Of a DNA stretch of 64,000 bases, positions 34,060 to 43,173 are shown piece by piece. The stretch is from Anthropogastromicrobium sp963652495. GTDB taxonomy: Bacteria; Bacillota; Clostridia; Lachnospirales; Lachnospiraceae. The translations under genes were made by a program, and so were the position numbers. The notes below the pieces were generated by a model that did not search any database, was not told the DNA's origin, and worked only from the letters and a program-made list of their open reading frames with translations. The stretch is from positions 41,654 through 105,653 of the forward strand of contig CAVJTU010000001.1 of the NCBI GenBank assembly GCA_963652495.1, read 5' to 3'. The first letter of the stretch is position 1, and every line of letters begins with the position of its first letter.

Positions 34060-34872
34060 ATGCAGGAATCAGAACGGAGCGTCGAACAGACAGCAAAAGA
34101 TGTGCAGAAAGAGGAAAATATTGTAAAGGATCAGGCAGAAGAGACAAACAAGGCAACAAAACGAAAGGAGCAGCAAGAACAGATTCGCGAGAACGGAGAG
34201 GTGCTGCTGGATGAAAATGCACAGCGGCACAAAATCTTTCTGTTAAATATTATTGGAGAGATTGAAGGTCATGAATGCCTGACTTCCAATCTCAAAACAA
34301 CTAAGTACGAGCATGTGCTGCCGCAGTTAGCACAAATTGAGGACAGCCGCGAGGTGGACGGGCTGTTGATGCTGATCAATACAGTAGGTGGCGATGTGGA
34401 GGCAGGTCTTGCAATCTCGGAGATGATTGCAGGCATGTCGATTCCAAGCGTATCACTGGTGCTTGGCGGAAGTCATTCAATTGGTGTGCCGCTTGCGGTA
34501 GCATCCGACTATTCGTTTATTGTGCCAACGGCAACGATGATGATCCATCCGGTGAGGTTGAATGGTATGATCATCGGTGTGCGTCAGAGTTACGATTATT
34601 TTAAGAAGATTCAGGATCGCATTACAGGTTTTGTGACAAAGCATTGCAACATTTCAGAGGCACGCCTGCTGGAGTTGATGATGGACACAGAGACGCTGAC
34701 AAGAGATGTGGGTTCGATTCTGGTGGGGGCAGAAGCGGTAAAGGAAGGGCTGATTCATGAGGTTGGAGGGATAAAAGAGGCCATGGCAAAACTTCACGAA
34801 CTGATTGAAAAAAACAAACACATGTGTTATACTAAAGCAGTTATGTCAGAAAAAAAGAAGAATAGGCCATAA
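34060..34872 (+). CDS. ClpP-class serine protease, TepA/YmfB-like
   Basis: A 270-residue protein with a charged N-terminal extension of about 55 residues followed by a ClpP/crotonase-fold domain. INTVGGDVEAGLAISEMI, GGSHSIGVPLA (likely catalytic Ser) and MMIHPVRLNG (likely catalytic His) match the YmfB/TepA group. In Bacillus this gene also lies just before spoIIIE. AGGAGG, ten bases upstream, supports the ATG at 34060; an in-frame TTG at 34051 would be too close. Confidence 0.87.
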   Translation: MQESERSVEQTAKDVQKEENIVKDQAEETNKATKRKEQQEQIRENGEVLLDENAQRHKIFLLNIIGEIEGHECLTSNLKTTKYEHVLPQLAQIEDSREVDGLLMLINTVGGDVEAGLAISEMIAGMSIPSVSLVLGGSHSIGVPLAVASDYSFIVPTATMMIHPVRLNGMIIGVRQSYDYFKKIQDRITGFVTKHCNISEARLLELMMDTETLTRDVGSILVGAEAVKEGLIHEVGGIKEAMAKLHELIEKNKHMCYTKAVMSEKKKNRP

Positions 34873-34951
34873 AAAACGGCTTATTCTATGGCGTTCAGGA
34901 AAGAAAAACGACGTAGGGTATAACAAAAATGGAATGAAAGGAAGAGAAATC

Positions 34952-37900
34952 ATGGCTGCAGCACAGAAAAAGCCGGCGGGTACAGCGGCAAAGAGCAGCG
35001 TAGCAGGAAAGAAAACGCAGACTGTTGGAAAACAAATGACAAAGAAAGCATCGTCATCAAAGCCATCTGCTGCAAGATCTTCTGCATCGAAAACATCCGC
35101 ATATACCGCAGCGGCGAAAACAGGCAGTAAGAAGACAGCGGCAAAAAGATATTCATCTTCTGCAAAGAGAAAAAAGACTCGTTCAAAAAATCAGGTACAG
35201 GCCGATTATACGATTATAAAGGATATCGCATTAATTGCAGTACTTGTATTCTGTGTAATTCTGCAATTAAGCTGCCTTTTTACAGGGGGAGGCCTGATGC
35301 AGCTGTTGCATACATATAACTTTAGTTGGTTTGGTGCAATGGCATACCTGATGCCAGCGCTTTTGTTTCTTCTGCTGTGTTTTATTATTAGTAATTGGCA
35401 TAATAGTGGTCTGTTTCAAAAGGTAGCGGCTGTTGTGCTTTTGTTTTTATCAATCGAGACGATTTTATCTATTATCCATGAGACAACCAATTTTTTTACA
35501 ATTGGAGGCGGATTCGTTGGCCACGTCATTTTCAAAGCAATTTACGGCGCATTGGGAGTCATCGGTTCTTATGTAGTGATGGCAGCGCTGCTTTTGATCA
35601 GTCTGGTGCTGTTTTTCGGTCATTCTGTTATGGTTGGATTGCATCAGAATTCAAAGAAAGCGTATCGTGCTGTTTCTTCTCATCATAAGATTAAACAGGG
35701 ACGTCGTAGAATTCAGGCACAGGAGAGGATGCTGCGCAGAGAGCAGGAGGAGAATGAGCAGCTTGAGATGCAGCGCATTCGTCTGGAGGCATTGCAGAAG
35801 CAGCGACAGGAGATCCTTGAAAAAAGAAATCTCAATCGGTCATTTGTCAATATACAGCTTGAGGAGAGTAAAAGGCAGGAAGAGCAGAATCGTCGGTTGT
35901 TAAAACAGCAGAATGCACGTGTAAAGAAAGAATTGCGTACCAATACGGAGCTTGAGGAAGAAGACCGTAGTATGAAAAAGATTGTGCTTGGAAAAGATGC
36001 ACAAAATGCAGAGACTGTTATGGTGCCAAGGGAAACTGTCTCGCATAATGCGCAAACTTCTCATATCAAAAAATCAGGTTGGACTGAAAAGACGGATGTA
36101 TCCAAGAAAGCAGAGACAGTCGAAACAGCGTCTGATACACAGCAAAAGCCACCAAGCATGTTCATTGAAGGGGAAGAGATTTCATCTGAATTTTCAAGTC
36201 TCTTTGAAAATTCAGGTGACAGTCTTTCCAGACCGATTAAGCTGGATATAAGTGAAGATGAGAAAAATATATCTTCTGAGTTAGATGACGGATGGGTGTG
36301 TGAATCCGATGAGCCTTGTGCGGGTGAGCCAAAATCAGGTACTGTGAGTGATGGGAAGCAGGAAGCTTCTTCTATCGAATTTGACCAGCTGGATCGCCTG
36401 ATCTTAGAAAAAGCAAGCGATCCGGATGACGCAGATATGAGTGTGGATACAAATGTAAGTACGGTAGAAGACATCGACAGCACAAATGATACAGATTATG
36501 CAGAGAATCCGGATAATATGGCGGATGAAAACGAGACAGCGGCATATTCTATGCAGGTCGATTCAACAAGTTCATCCGATTCGTTTTCTTCATCTGAAAC
36601 GTCCGAAGATCTTTCAGGCTCATCCGTGGCAGGGGATGAGTCCGTGGATTATCGTCTTCTCATGAGGGATACGAAAAACACCGGCAAGCACGAGCCGGAT
36701 GAATCCATGTATACGAAGACCGTTCGCACAGCAACCGGAAAGGTCATTACCGTTGAGTTAGATGGTCTTCCGGGTGAGAACAAGCGTCCGAAGGATCCGA
36801 CAAAGATAAAGGAAAGGCTTGACCAGTACGATGAAAGGGTCGTGCCGATCGTCTACGAGGAACCAAAAGAATATATTTTCCCGTCAACGGATCTGTTAAC
36901 GCCTGGAAGTACGTCCATCAAAGGCCGTGAGGAGCTTGCACGCACCATGCAGGAGACGGCAGATAAGCTAAAGCATACCTTGCAGGATTTTGGCGTAGGC
37001 GTTACCATTACCAACATCAGTCGTGGTCCGAGCGTTACGCGCTATGAATTGCAGCCGGAGCAGGGAGTAAAGGTCAGCAAGATTGTGAATTTGGCTGATG
37101 ATATCAAGTTGAATCTGGCAGCAGAGGACATCCGTATCGAGGCACCGATTCCGGGCAAGGCGGCGATCGGCATCGAAGTTCCAAATAAAGAAAAACAGAC
37201 GGTTGCCTTTCGTGACCTTCTTGAGAGCGATGAATTTACTAAGGCAAAGTCAAAGACTGTTTTTGCAGCAGGTAAGGATATTGCAGGAAAAACAGTTGTC
37301 GCTGATATCGAAAAGATGCCGCATCTTCTGATTGCCGGACAGACCGGCTCTGGAAAGTCTGTCTGCATCAACACAATTATTATGAGTATCCTTTACAAAG
37401 CAAGACCATCTGAGGTAAAATTGATCATGATTGATCCGAAGGTTGTTGAGCTTAGTGTTTATAATGGCATTCCGCATCTTCTGATTCCGGTTGTCACCGA
37501 TCCGAAGAAGGCTGCCGCTGCATTAAACTGGGCAGTAAATGAGATGGAAGACCGTTACAAAAAGTTCGCTCAGCACAAGGCAAGGAATATCATTGGCTAT
37601 AATGCGCAGATTGATCAGATCAAAGATGTTCCAGGCAAGGATCGTCCGGAGAAGATTCCTCAGATTATTGTCATTGTCGATGAGTTAGCCGATTTGATGA
37701 TGACAGCGGGAACCGATGTAGAGGATGCAATCCAAAAGCTGGCACAGAAGGCGCGGGCAGCCGGCATTCATCTGATTATTGCAACACAGCGTCCATCGGT
37801 AAATGTTATTACCGGCATCATTAAAGCAAACATTCCATCACGAATCGCTTTTAGTGTTGCCAGCGGAATCGATTCCAGAACCATTCTGGATGAGACAGGA

Positions 37901-38329
37901 GCCGAAAAGCTTCTTGGAAAGGGTGATATGCTGTTTCATCCGTATTACATCAGTAAGCCAGTCCGCGTTCAGGGCGCATTTGTGTCCGATGATGAGGTGA
38001 CAGAGGTGGTAAACTTCCTGACTCAGCAGAAGAATGTAAAAGGCGGTGAGATCAATACAAATATTGATCTTCAGGCTAACATGCCGGGAGGCAAGCTGCC
38101 GGGCGGTGAGCAGGACGAGTTGTTTGAGACAGCAGGACGATTTATCATCGAGCAGGAGAAGGCATCTATCGGTAATTTACAGCGCCATCTGCGAATCGGA
38201 TTCAACCGTGCCGCACGCATCATGGATCAGCTCTATGCGGCGGGAGTGGTCAGTAAGGATGAAGGAACAAAACCGCGCAAGGTCTTAATGAAGGCCGAAG
38301 AGTTTGAGGAGTACATGGCAGGGCGATAA
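34952..38329 (+). CDS. DNA translocase FtsK/SpoIIIE
   Basis: A 1125-residue DNA pump that clears chromosomes from the septum and, in spore formers, moves DNA into the forespore. A Lys/Ala/Ser-rich N-terminus (residues 1-85) precedes about four membrane helices (90-225). A long charged, acidic Ser-rich linker runs to about residue 600. The RecA-like motor has IAGQTGSGKSVCIN (Walker A near 800) and IVIVDELADLMM (Walker B). The C-terminal winged-helix gamma domain includes ASIGNLQRHLRIGFNRAARIM. AAAGGA lies about nine bases before the chosen ATG. Confidence 0.94.
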   Translation: MAAAQKKPAGTAAKSSVAGKKTQTVGKQMTKKASSSKPSAARSSASKTSAYTAAAKTGSKKTAAKRYSSSAKRKKTRSKNQVQADYTIIKDIALIAVLVFCVILQLSCLFTGGGLMQLLHTYNFSWFGAMAYLMPALLFLLLCFIISNWHNSGLFQKVAAVVLLFLSIETILSIIHETTNFFTIGGGFVGHVIFKAIYGALGVIGSYVVMAALLLISLVLFFGHSVMVGLHQNSKKAYRAVSSHHKIKQGRRRIQAQERMLRREQEENEQLEMQRIRLEALQKQRQEILEKRNLNRSFVNIQLEESKRQEEQNRRLLKQQNARVKKELRTNTELEEEDRSMKKIVLGKDAQNAETVMVPRETVSHNAQTSHIKKSGWTEKTDVSKKAETVETASDTQQKPPSMFIEGEEISSEFSSLFENSGDSLSRPIKLDISEDEKNISSELDDGWVCESDEPCAGEPKSGTVSDGKQEASSIEFDQLDRLILEKASDPDDADMSVDTNVSTVEDIDSTNDTDYAENPDNMADENETAAYSMQVDSTSSSDSFSSSETSEDLSGSSVAGDESVDYRLLMRDTKNTGKHEPDESMYTKTVRTATGKVITVELDGLPGENKRPKDPTKIKERLDQYDERVVPIVYEEPKEYIFPSTDLLTPGSTSIKGREELARTMQETADKLKHTLQDFGVGVTITNISRGPSVTRYELQPEQGVKVSKIVNLADDIKLNLAAEDIRIEAPIPGKAAIGIEVPNKEKQTVAFRDLLESDEFTKAKSKTVFAAGKDIAGKTVVADIEKMPHLLIAGQTGSGKSVCINTIIMSILYKARPSEVKLIMIDPKVVELSVYNGIPHLLIPVVTDPKKAAAALNWAVNEMEDRYKKFAQHKARNIIGYNAQIDQIKDVPGKDRPEKIPQIIVIVDELADLMMTAGTDVEDAIQKLAQKARAAGIHLIIATQRPSVNVITGIIKANIPSRIAFSVASGIDSRTILDETGAEKLLGKGDMLFHPYYISKPVRVQGAFVSDDEVTEVVNFLTQQKNVKGGEINTNIDLQANMPGGKLPGGEQDELFETAGRFIIEQEKASIGNLQRHLRIGFNRAARIMDQLYAAGVVSKDEGTKPRKVLMKAEEFEEYMAGR

Positions 38330-38412
38330 AAATATATTCGCATGCTCGGATACTCTCTCGGAAAAGATTTGCAACAATTCAGAACCCTATTTGCACAAAA
38401 GGAGGACATGTT

Positions 38413-40083
38413 ATGAAAACAGATATCCAAATCGCACAGGAGGCACAGATGCTGCCAATCCGCGAGGTAACAGCAGACTTTGGTATTACAGAGGATGACA
38501 TGGAATTATATGGAAAGTATAAAGCAAAGCTTTCCGATGAGCTATGGAATCGTATTAAGGACAGACCGGACGGAAAGCTGGTACTGGTAACGGCAATCAA
38601 TCCAACTCCGGCAGGAGAGGGCAAGACAACGATCAGTATTGGTCTGACACAGGCACTCAATAAGATTGGCAAAAAGGCGATTGTTGCACTGCGTGAGCCA
38701 TCCCTTGGACCGTGCTTTGGCGTAAAGGGCGGTGCTGCAGGCGGCGGTTACTCTCAGGTCGTTCCGATGGAGGATATGAACCTTCATTTTACTGGAGATT
38801 TTCATGCGATTACATCTGCAAACAATCTGTTGGCTGCAATGCTAGACAACCATATCCAGCAGGGAAACACGCTTCGCATCGATACCAGAAATATTGTCTG
38901 GAAGCGCTGTATTGATATGAATGACCGTGTCCTTCGTAATGTGGTTGTCGGTTTAGGTGCAAAAGCAGACGGTTTTGTACGCGAAGATCACTTCGTTATT
39001 ACCGTGGCATCCGAGATCATGGCCATCCTTTGTCTGTGCAGCAACATCCGTGATTTAAAAGAAAGACTGGGAAAGATCATTGTTGCATATAATATGGATG
39101 GAGAGCCGGTTACTGCAGCAGATTTAAAGGCAGTCGGCGCAATGGCAGCACTGTTAAAGGATGCGATCAAACCAAATGTCATTCAGACACTGGAACATAC
39201 ACCGGCGCTGGTACATGGCGGACCATTTGCAAATATCGCACATGGCTGCAACAGCGTAAAGGCAACCAAGATGGCATTGAAGCTGTCCGATATCGCCGTG
39301 ACTGAGGCAGGCTTTGGCGCGGATCTGGGTGCGGAAAAGTTTATGGATATCAAGTGCCGTGCAGCAGGTCTTCATCCGGATGCGGTTGTCATCGTGGCAA
39401 CAGTAAAGGCATTAAAATATAACGGAGGTGTTAAGAAGGATGACCTTGCTGCTCCGAACCTGGAGGCAGTCAAGAAGGGTATTGTAAACCTGGAGAAGCA
39501 TATCGAGAACATTCAGAAGTTTGGTGTTCCAATTGTTGTTACGCTGAACTCTTTCTTAACTGATACTGAGGAGGAATATGAATATATCCGCCAGTTCTGC
39601 GAGGAGAGAGGCTGCGAGTTTGCACTGTCGAAGGTATGGGCAGATGGCGGCGATGGCGGTGTTGAATTGGCGAACAAGGTGATCGGGACGCTTGAGACAA
39701 AACCGTCCAATTATCAGCCGCTCTATCCGCTTGAGATGCCATTAAAGGATAAGATCACTACGATCGCAAAAGAGATCTACGGTGCAGACGGCGTAGTATT
39801 CCAGCCAGCTGCAAACCGTGCATTAAAGAAGCTGACAGAGCTTGGCTTTGGTGAACTTCCGGTATGTATGGCAAAGAATCAGTATTCACTGTCCGACGAT
39901 GCAAAGAAGTTAGGCAGACCGGAAAACTTCAAGATTACCGTGCGCGATGTCTATGTCAGCGCAGGTGCAGGTTTTGTTGTTGTCCTGACAGGCGATGTTA
40001 TGACAATGCCGGGACTCCCAAAGGCACCGGCTGCATTCAACATTGATGTAGATGATGACGGCAACATTACAGGGTTGTTCTAA
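38413..40083 (+). CDS. fhs: Formate-tetrahydrofolate ligase
   Basis: A 556-residue ATP-dependent enzyme making 10-formyl-THF from formate. TPAGEGKTTISIGL near residue 60 is the P-loop, followed by REPSLGPCFGVKGGAAGGGY, a family hallmark. It feeds one-carbon metabolism and, in acetogens, the Wood-Ljungdahl methyl branch; nothing else of that pathway is nearby. AGGAGG precedes the ATG. A repeat copy follows the stop. Confidence 0.97.
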   Translation: MKTDIQIAQEAQMLPIREVTADFGITEDDMELYGKYKAKLSDELWNRIKDRPDGKLVLVTAINPTPAGEGKTTISIGLTQALNKIGKKAIVALREPSLGPCFGVKGGAAGGGYSQVVPMEDMNLHFTGDFHAITSANNLLAAMLDNHIQQGNTLRIDTRNIVWKRCIDMNDRVLRNVVVGLGAKADGFVREDHFVITVASEIMAILCLCSNIRDLKERLGKIIVAYNMDGEPVTAADLKAVGAMAALLKDAIKPNVIQTLEHTPALVHGGPFANIAHGCNSVKATKMALKLSDIAVTEAGFGADLGAEKFMDIKCRAAGLHPDAVVIVATVKALKYNGGVKKDDLAAPNLEAVKKGIVNLEKHIENIQKFGVPIVVTLNSFLTDTEEEYEYIRQFCEERGCEFALSKVWADGGDGGVELANKVIGTLETKPSNYQPLYPLEMPLKDKITTIAKEIYGADGVVFQPAANRALKKLTELGFGELPVCMAKNQYSLSDDAKKLGRPENFKITVRDVYVSAGAGFVVVLTGDVMTMPGLPKAPAAFNIDVDDDGNITGLF

Positions 40084-40095
40084 AATTTATTGTAG

Positions 40096-40139
40096 GATAC
40101 CAGGGTCAAAAGGTCAGAAAGCCTTTTGACCCCAACATC
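40096..40139 (+). repeat. MITE-like element, short form
   Basis: A 44-bp copy from GATACCAGGGTC to GACCCCAACATC. Flanks ATTGTAG (40089-40095) and ATTATAG (40140-40146) differ by one base, a recognisable 7-bp duplication. Confidence 0.87.
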
Positions 40140-40162
40140 ATTATAGTGAATCAGGAGGCTGA

Positions 40163-41752
40163 ATGAGACTGGGTACACTTCTTACAGGAATCGAGTATCA
40201 TTTACAGCAGGGAAACCCTGATGATTGTAAGATCACGGGGCTTTGTGAGGATTCAAGAAAGATAAAGCGCGGAGAACTGTTTTTCTGCCGCACGGGTGCA
40301 CACACAAGTGGAAAAAAATATCTGCGGCAGGCACTTTTTGGGGGTGCTGCCGCAGTTGTCTGTGATGCATGTGATGAGGAGATCAGACGTATATTGTCTG
40401 ATCACAAAACAGTCTGTGCAATCGAAGTACAGGATTCACAGGAACAGACACAGGTGCGTCTGGCATCCAATTTTTATGATTTTCCGCAGGAAAAGCTTCT
40501 GCTGATCGGCGTGACCGGCACAAAAGGAAAAACAACGGTCTGTGCGATGCTGCAGAAGCTTTTTTGCGACAATGGCATTTCTTGTGCTGCAGTCGGCACA
40601 AATGGCTTTTTTATTCAAAATCAGGTTAAAAAAAGTCGTCATACTACACCTGAACTGTTTGAACTGTATAAAGATCTTGCAGAGGCGGTAAAGGCCGGGT
40701 GCACGCATTTCATTGTGGAAGTCTCATCGCTTGCCGTAAAACAGGGCAGGATTGCAGGACTTTTCTTTACACTGGGCATCTTTACAAACCTTTATCCCGA
40801 TCATATCGGAGGAAAAGAGCATACTTCTTTTTTGGAATATGCTTACTGGAAAAAGACATTTTTTAACAGCTGTAAGCGTGTGCTGCTCAACAGGGATGAT
40901 CCATTTTCCTTTGAAATTGCTGATGCAAAAAATGGTGTGTGCAGCTGGTATTCGTCAAGTGTCTGCGCAGATGGTTATGCGTCGAATATTCAAAAAAGTG
41001 TCGAAACGGATGGACTGTATCAGAACTTTTTATGGCATTGGCAGGATAGAAAAGAGCGAAGCATCCGACTAAAGCTTCCCGGACTTTGCAACGTCAGCAA
41101 TGCAGCTGCGGCGCTGTCTGCGTTTTGCTTGTTGGCACCTGGTAGAACGGATAAACTGAGTTGCCATGGATGCCTGTGTGAAGTAAATGAGCAGTATAAA
41201 GTAAATGATCCGCATGAATCAGATAAGCAATATGAGCAGTATCAGCTGGACTTTCATACATTTGCTGTTCGAGGGCGTTTTGAAATGGTCGGTCATTTTC
41301 ACGGAGGGGTGATATTGATTGACTATGCTCATAACGAAGCCAGCCTCAAAAATCTGCTCGAATCGCTTCGCGCCTACCATCCAAACCGAATTTTATGCAT
41401 GTTTGGATGCGGAGGAAACCGAAGTGCCGTGCGCCGCAGCGCAATGGGGCGTGTCAGCAGTGAGTTAGCGGATTTGACAGTCATCACACAGGACAATTCC
41501 AGAGACGAACCGTTTGAACACATCTTAGCTGATATTCTTTCAGGTGTAACAGGAGATTATGTCGTAATCAAAGATCGAAAAGAGGCTATCGGGTACTGTA
41601 TGAGCCAGATGAGATCAGGAGATATTTTCGTCCTGGCTGGAAAAGGACACGAAGATACGCAGGAAATTGCTGGGAAGACGGAGGCGTTTTCTGAGCGGGC
41701 TATCATAGAAGATAAAATGATACCAGGGTCAAAAGGTCAAAATGCCTTTTGA
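40163..41752 (+). CDS. MurE-like Mur ligase
   Basis: A 529-residue Mur ligase of the MurE type with GVTGTKGKTTVCAM (ATP loop, near residue 117), an internal VEVSSLAVKQGR segment and LAGKGHEDTQ near the end. The amino-acid specificity position, normally DNPR for meso-diaminopimelate enzymes, reads DNSR near residue 445. A low-similarity insert around residues 333-360 (CHGCLCEVNEQYK onward) is unusual. The last 12 residues, starting at Met-Ile-Pro, and the stop are encoded by the repeat at 41719. It may be the main MurE or a second ligase; murF follows. Confidence 0.87.
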   Translation: MRLGTLLTGIEYHLQQGNPDDCKITGLCEDSRKIKRGELFFCRTGAHTSGKKYLRQALFGGAAAVVCDACDEEIRRILSDHKTVCAIEVQDSQEQTQVRLASNFYDFPQEKLLLIGVTGTKGKTTVCAMLQKLFCDNGISCAAVGTNGFFIQNQVKKSRHTTPELFELYKDLAEAVKAGCTHFIVEVSSLAVKQGRIAGLFFTLGIFTNLYPDHIGGKEHTSFLEYAYWKKTFFNSCKRVLLNRDDPFSFEIADAKNGVCSWYSSSVCADGYASNIQKSVETDGLYQNFLWHWQDRKERSIRLKLPGLCNVSNAAAALSAFCLLAPGRTDKLSCHGCLCEVNEQYKVNDPHESDKQYEQYQLDFHTFAVRGRFEMVGHFHGGVILIDYAHNEASLKNLLESLRAYHPNRILCMFGCGGNRSAVRRSAMGRVSSELADLTVITQDNSRDEPFEHILADILSGVTGDYVVIKDRKEAIGYCMSQMRSGDIFVLAGKGHEDTQEIAGKTEAFSERAIIEDKMIPGSKGQNAF

Positions 41753-41762
41753 CCCCAATATC
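41719..41762 (+). repeat. MITE-like element, short form, exact 7-bp flanking repeats
   Basis: A 44-bp copy from GATACCAGGGTC to GACCCCAATATC. ATAAAAT occurs on both sides (41712-41718 and 41763-41769), a perfect duplication. The copy sits inside the 3' end of the Mur ligase frame and supplies its stop codon. Confidence 0.9.
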
Positions 41763-41797
41763 ATAAAATAAGACAAGAAGAAAGGCAAGGTTAGCAA

Positions 41798-43171
41798 GTG
41801 ATTAATATTTGTATAAAGGATATCGTAGAAGCAACAAAAGGCACCCTGCTGTGCGGAGACGAGAATCAGAGAATCGATCATCTGTCCATCGACTCAAGAA
41901 GCAGTCAGGGCAATGACCTGTTTATTCCAATCATCGGTGCAAAGGTCGATGCGCATCGCTTCATTGACGGCGCATTTTCCGTCGGCTGTGTGGCAACACT
42001 GACAAGCGAGCATAACAGCATGGACGACCCAAACCATGCATGGATTTACGTGGAGGATACGGTACTTGCACTTCACGCGATTGGAAAACTCTGCCGCAGC
42101 CGTGTCCATGTACCGGCAATCGGCGTAACCGGAAGTGTCGGAAAGACAACGACAAGAGAGATGATCGCCTACGCACTTTCCGCAGAAAAGAAGGTCTATA
42201 AGACACAGAAGAATTATAACAGCTCTGTCGGTCTGCCGATCACGATGTCTTTGATGAGCAACGATTACGACATCGCAGTATTAGAATTGGGAATGAACGT
42301 TCCGAAAGAGTTGGGTACGATCTCCGAAATCGCCCAGCTGAAGATGGCAGTTCTTACTAATGTCGGAGTTGCCCATATTGAGTTTTACGGATCTCAGGAG
42401 GCAATCTGTCATGAAAAGTATACGATCTCAAAAGGCTTCGGAAGAGAGGGCCTTCTGATCATAAATGGCGACGATGAATTGCTTTATAAGTTTCGTGAGT
42501 CTACCGGCTATCCGTACGTACTATATGGAACGAGGGACTATTGCGATTATCGTGCGGAGGATATTCATGTGAAAGATGGTCATTATGCATTTACGTTTGT
42601 ACATGATGACATGCGTGTACCGGTTGAATTATCTGTCATTGGTCGTCATAATGTACTAAACGCAACTGCTGCACTTGCTGTGGCTCATCTAAACGGAGTG
42701 GACGTAGCGAGTGCCGCAAAGTCCCTCTATGCGTTCACTGGATTCCAGAATCGTCTTCAGATCATAGACGTGAAGAATTACAAGGTCATTGATGATACTT
42801 ATAACGCAAGTCCGGCTTCTATGGTTGCTGGTGTGGACGTATTAGGCGGCTTTGAGGCATCCGGCCGTAAGATTGCGGTACTCAGCGAGATGCGTGAACT
42901 TGGGGAAAATACGTTAAATTATCACCGCGAGGTAGGTGAGAAGATTGCAAAAGAGCCAATTGCCGAGTTAATTGTTATCGGTGAGACTGCAAAGGCTATC
43001 GCAGAAGGCGCAAAGAAAAACGGCTGCAGCTATTCGGTGCACGAGTTTGCAGATAAGATGCAGGCAGTTGAATACTTAAAACAAAGTCTGGGAGAGGGCG
43101 ATGTCGTATATTTAAAGGCATCCAATGCAGTTGGCTTAAAGGAAATCACAAAGTATCTGATGGAGCAGTAA
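41798..43171 (+). CDS. murF: UDP-N-acetylmuramoyl-tripeptide-D-Ala-D-Ala ligase
   Basis: A 457-residue Mur ligase that adds D-Ala-D-Ala to complete the peptidoglycan pentapeptide. GVTGSVGKTTTREMIAYAL is the ATP loop, LELGMNVPKELG and DDTYNASPASMVAG are MurF hallmarks. The start is GTG with AAAGGCAAGG upstream. It is followed after 2 bases by priA. Confidence 0.95.
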   Translation: MINICIKDIVEATKGTLLCGDENQRIDHLSIDSRSSQGNDLFIPIIGAKVDAHRFIDGAFSVGCVATLTSEHNSMDDPNHAWIYVEDTVLALHAIGKLCRSRVHVPAIGVTGSVGKTTTREMIAYALSAEKKVYKTQKNYNSSVGLPITMSLMSNDYDIAVLELGMNVPKELGTISEIAQLKMAVLTNVGVAHIEFYGSQEAICHEKYTISKGFGREGLLIINGDDELLYKFRESTGYPYVLYGTRDYCDYRAEDIHVKDGHYAFTFVHDDMRVPVELSVIGRHNVLNATAALAVAHLNGVDVASAAKSLYAFTGFQNRLQIIDVKNYKVIDDTYNASPASMVAGVDVLGGFEASGRKIAVLSEMRELGENTLNYHREVGEKIAKEPIAELIVIGETAKAIAEGAKKNGCSYSVHEFADKMQAVEYLKQSLGEGDVVYLKASNAVGLKEITKYLMEQ

Positions 43172-43173
43172 TC

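Noticed and set aside
33642..34872. Prophage suggested by the holin-like and ClpP-like genes
   Set aside because: No structural, lysin, integrase or repressor genes are near. The ClpP-like gene belongs to the chromosomal YmfB/TepA group next to ftsK/spoIIIE.
38330..38412. THF riboswitch before the formate-THF ligase gene
   Set aside because: The 83-base gap has no match to the known conserved core and is too short for the full structure plus a ribosome site.
9433..41764. Repeat hairpins as rho-independent terminators
   Set aside because: The stems are strong, but neither strand has a T-run after the hairpin, and copies occur within likely operons such as yqfC-yqfD and between the Mur ligase and murF.
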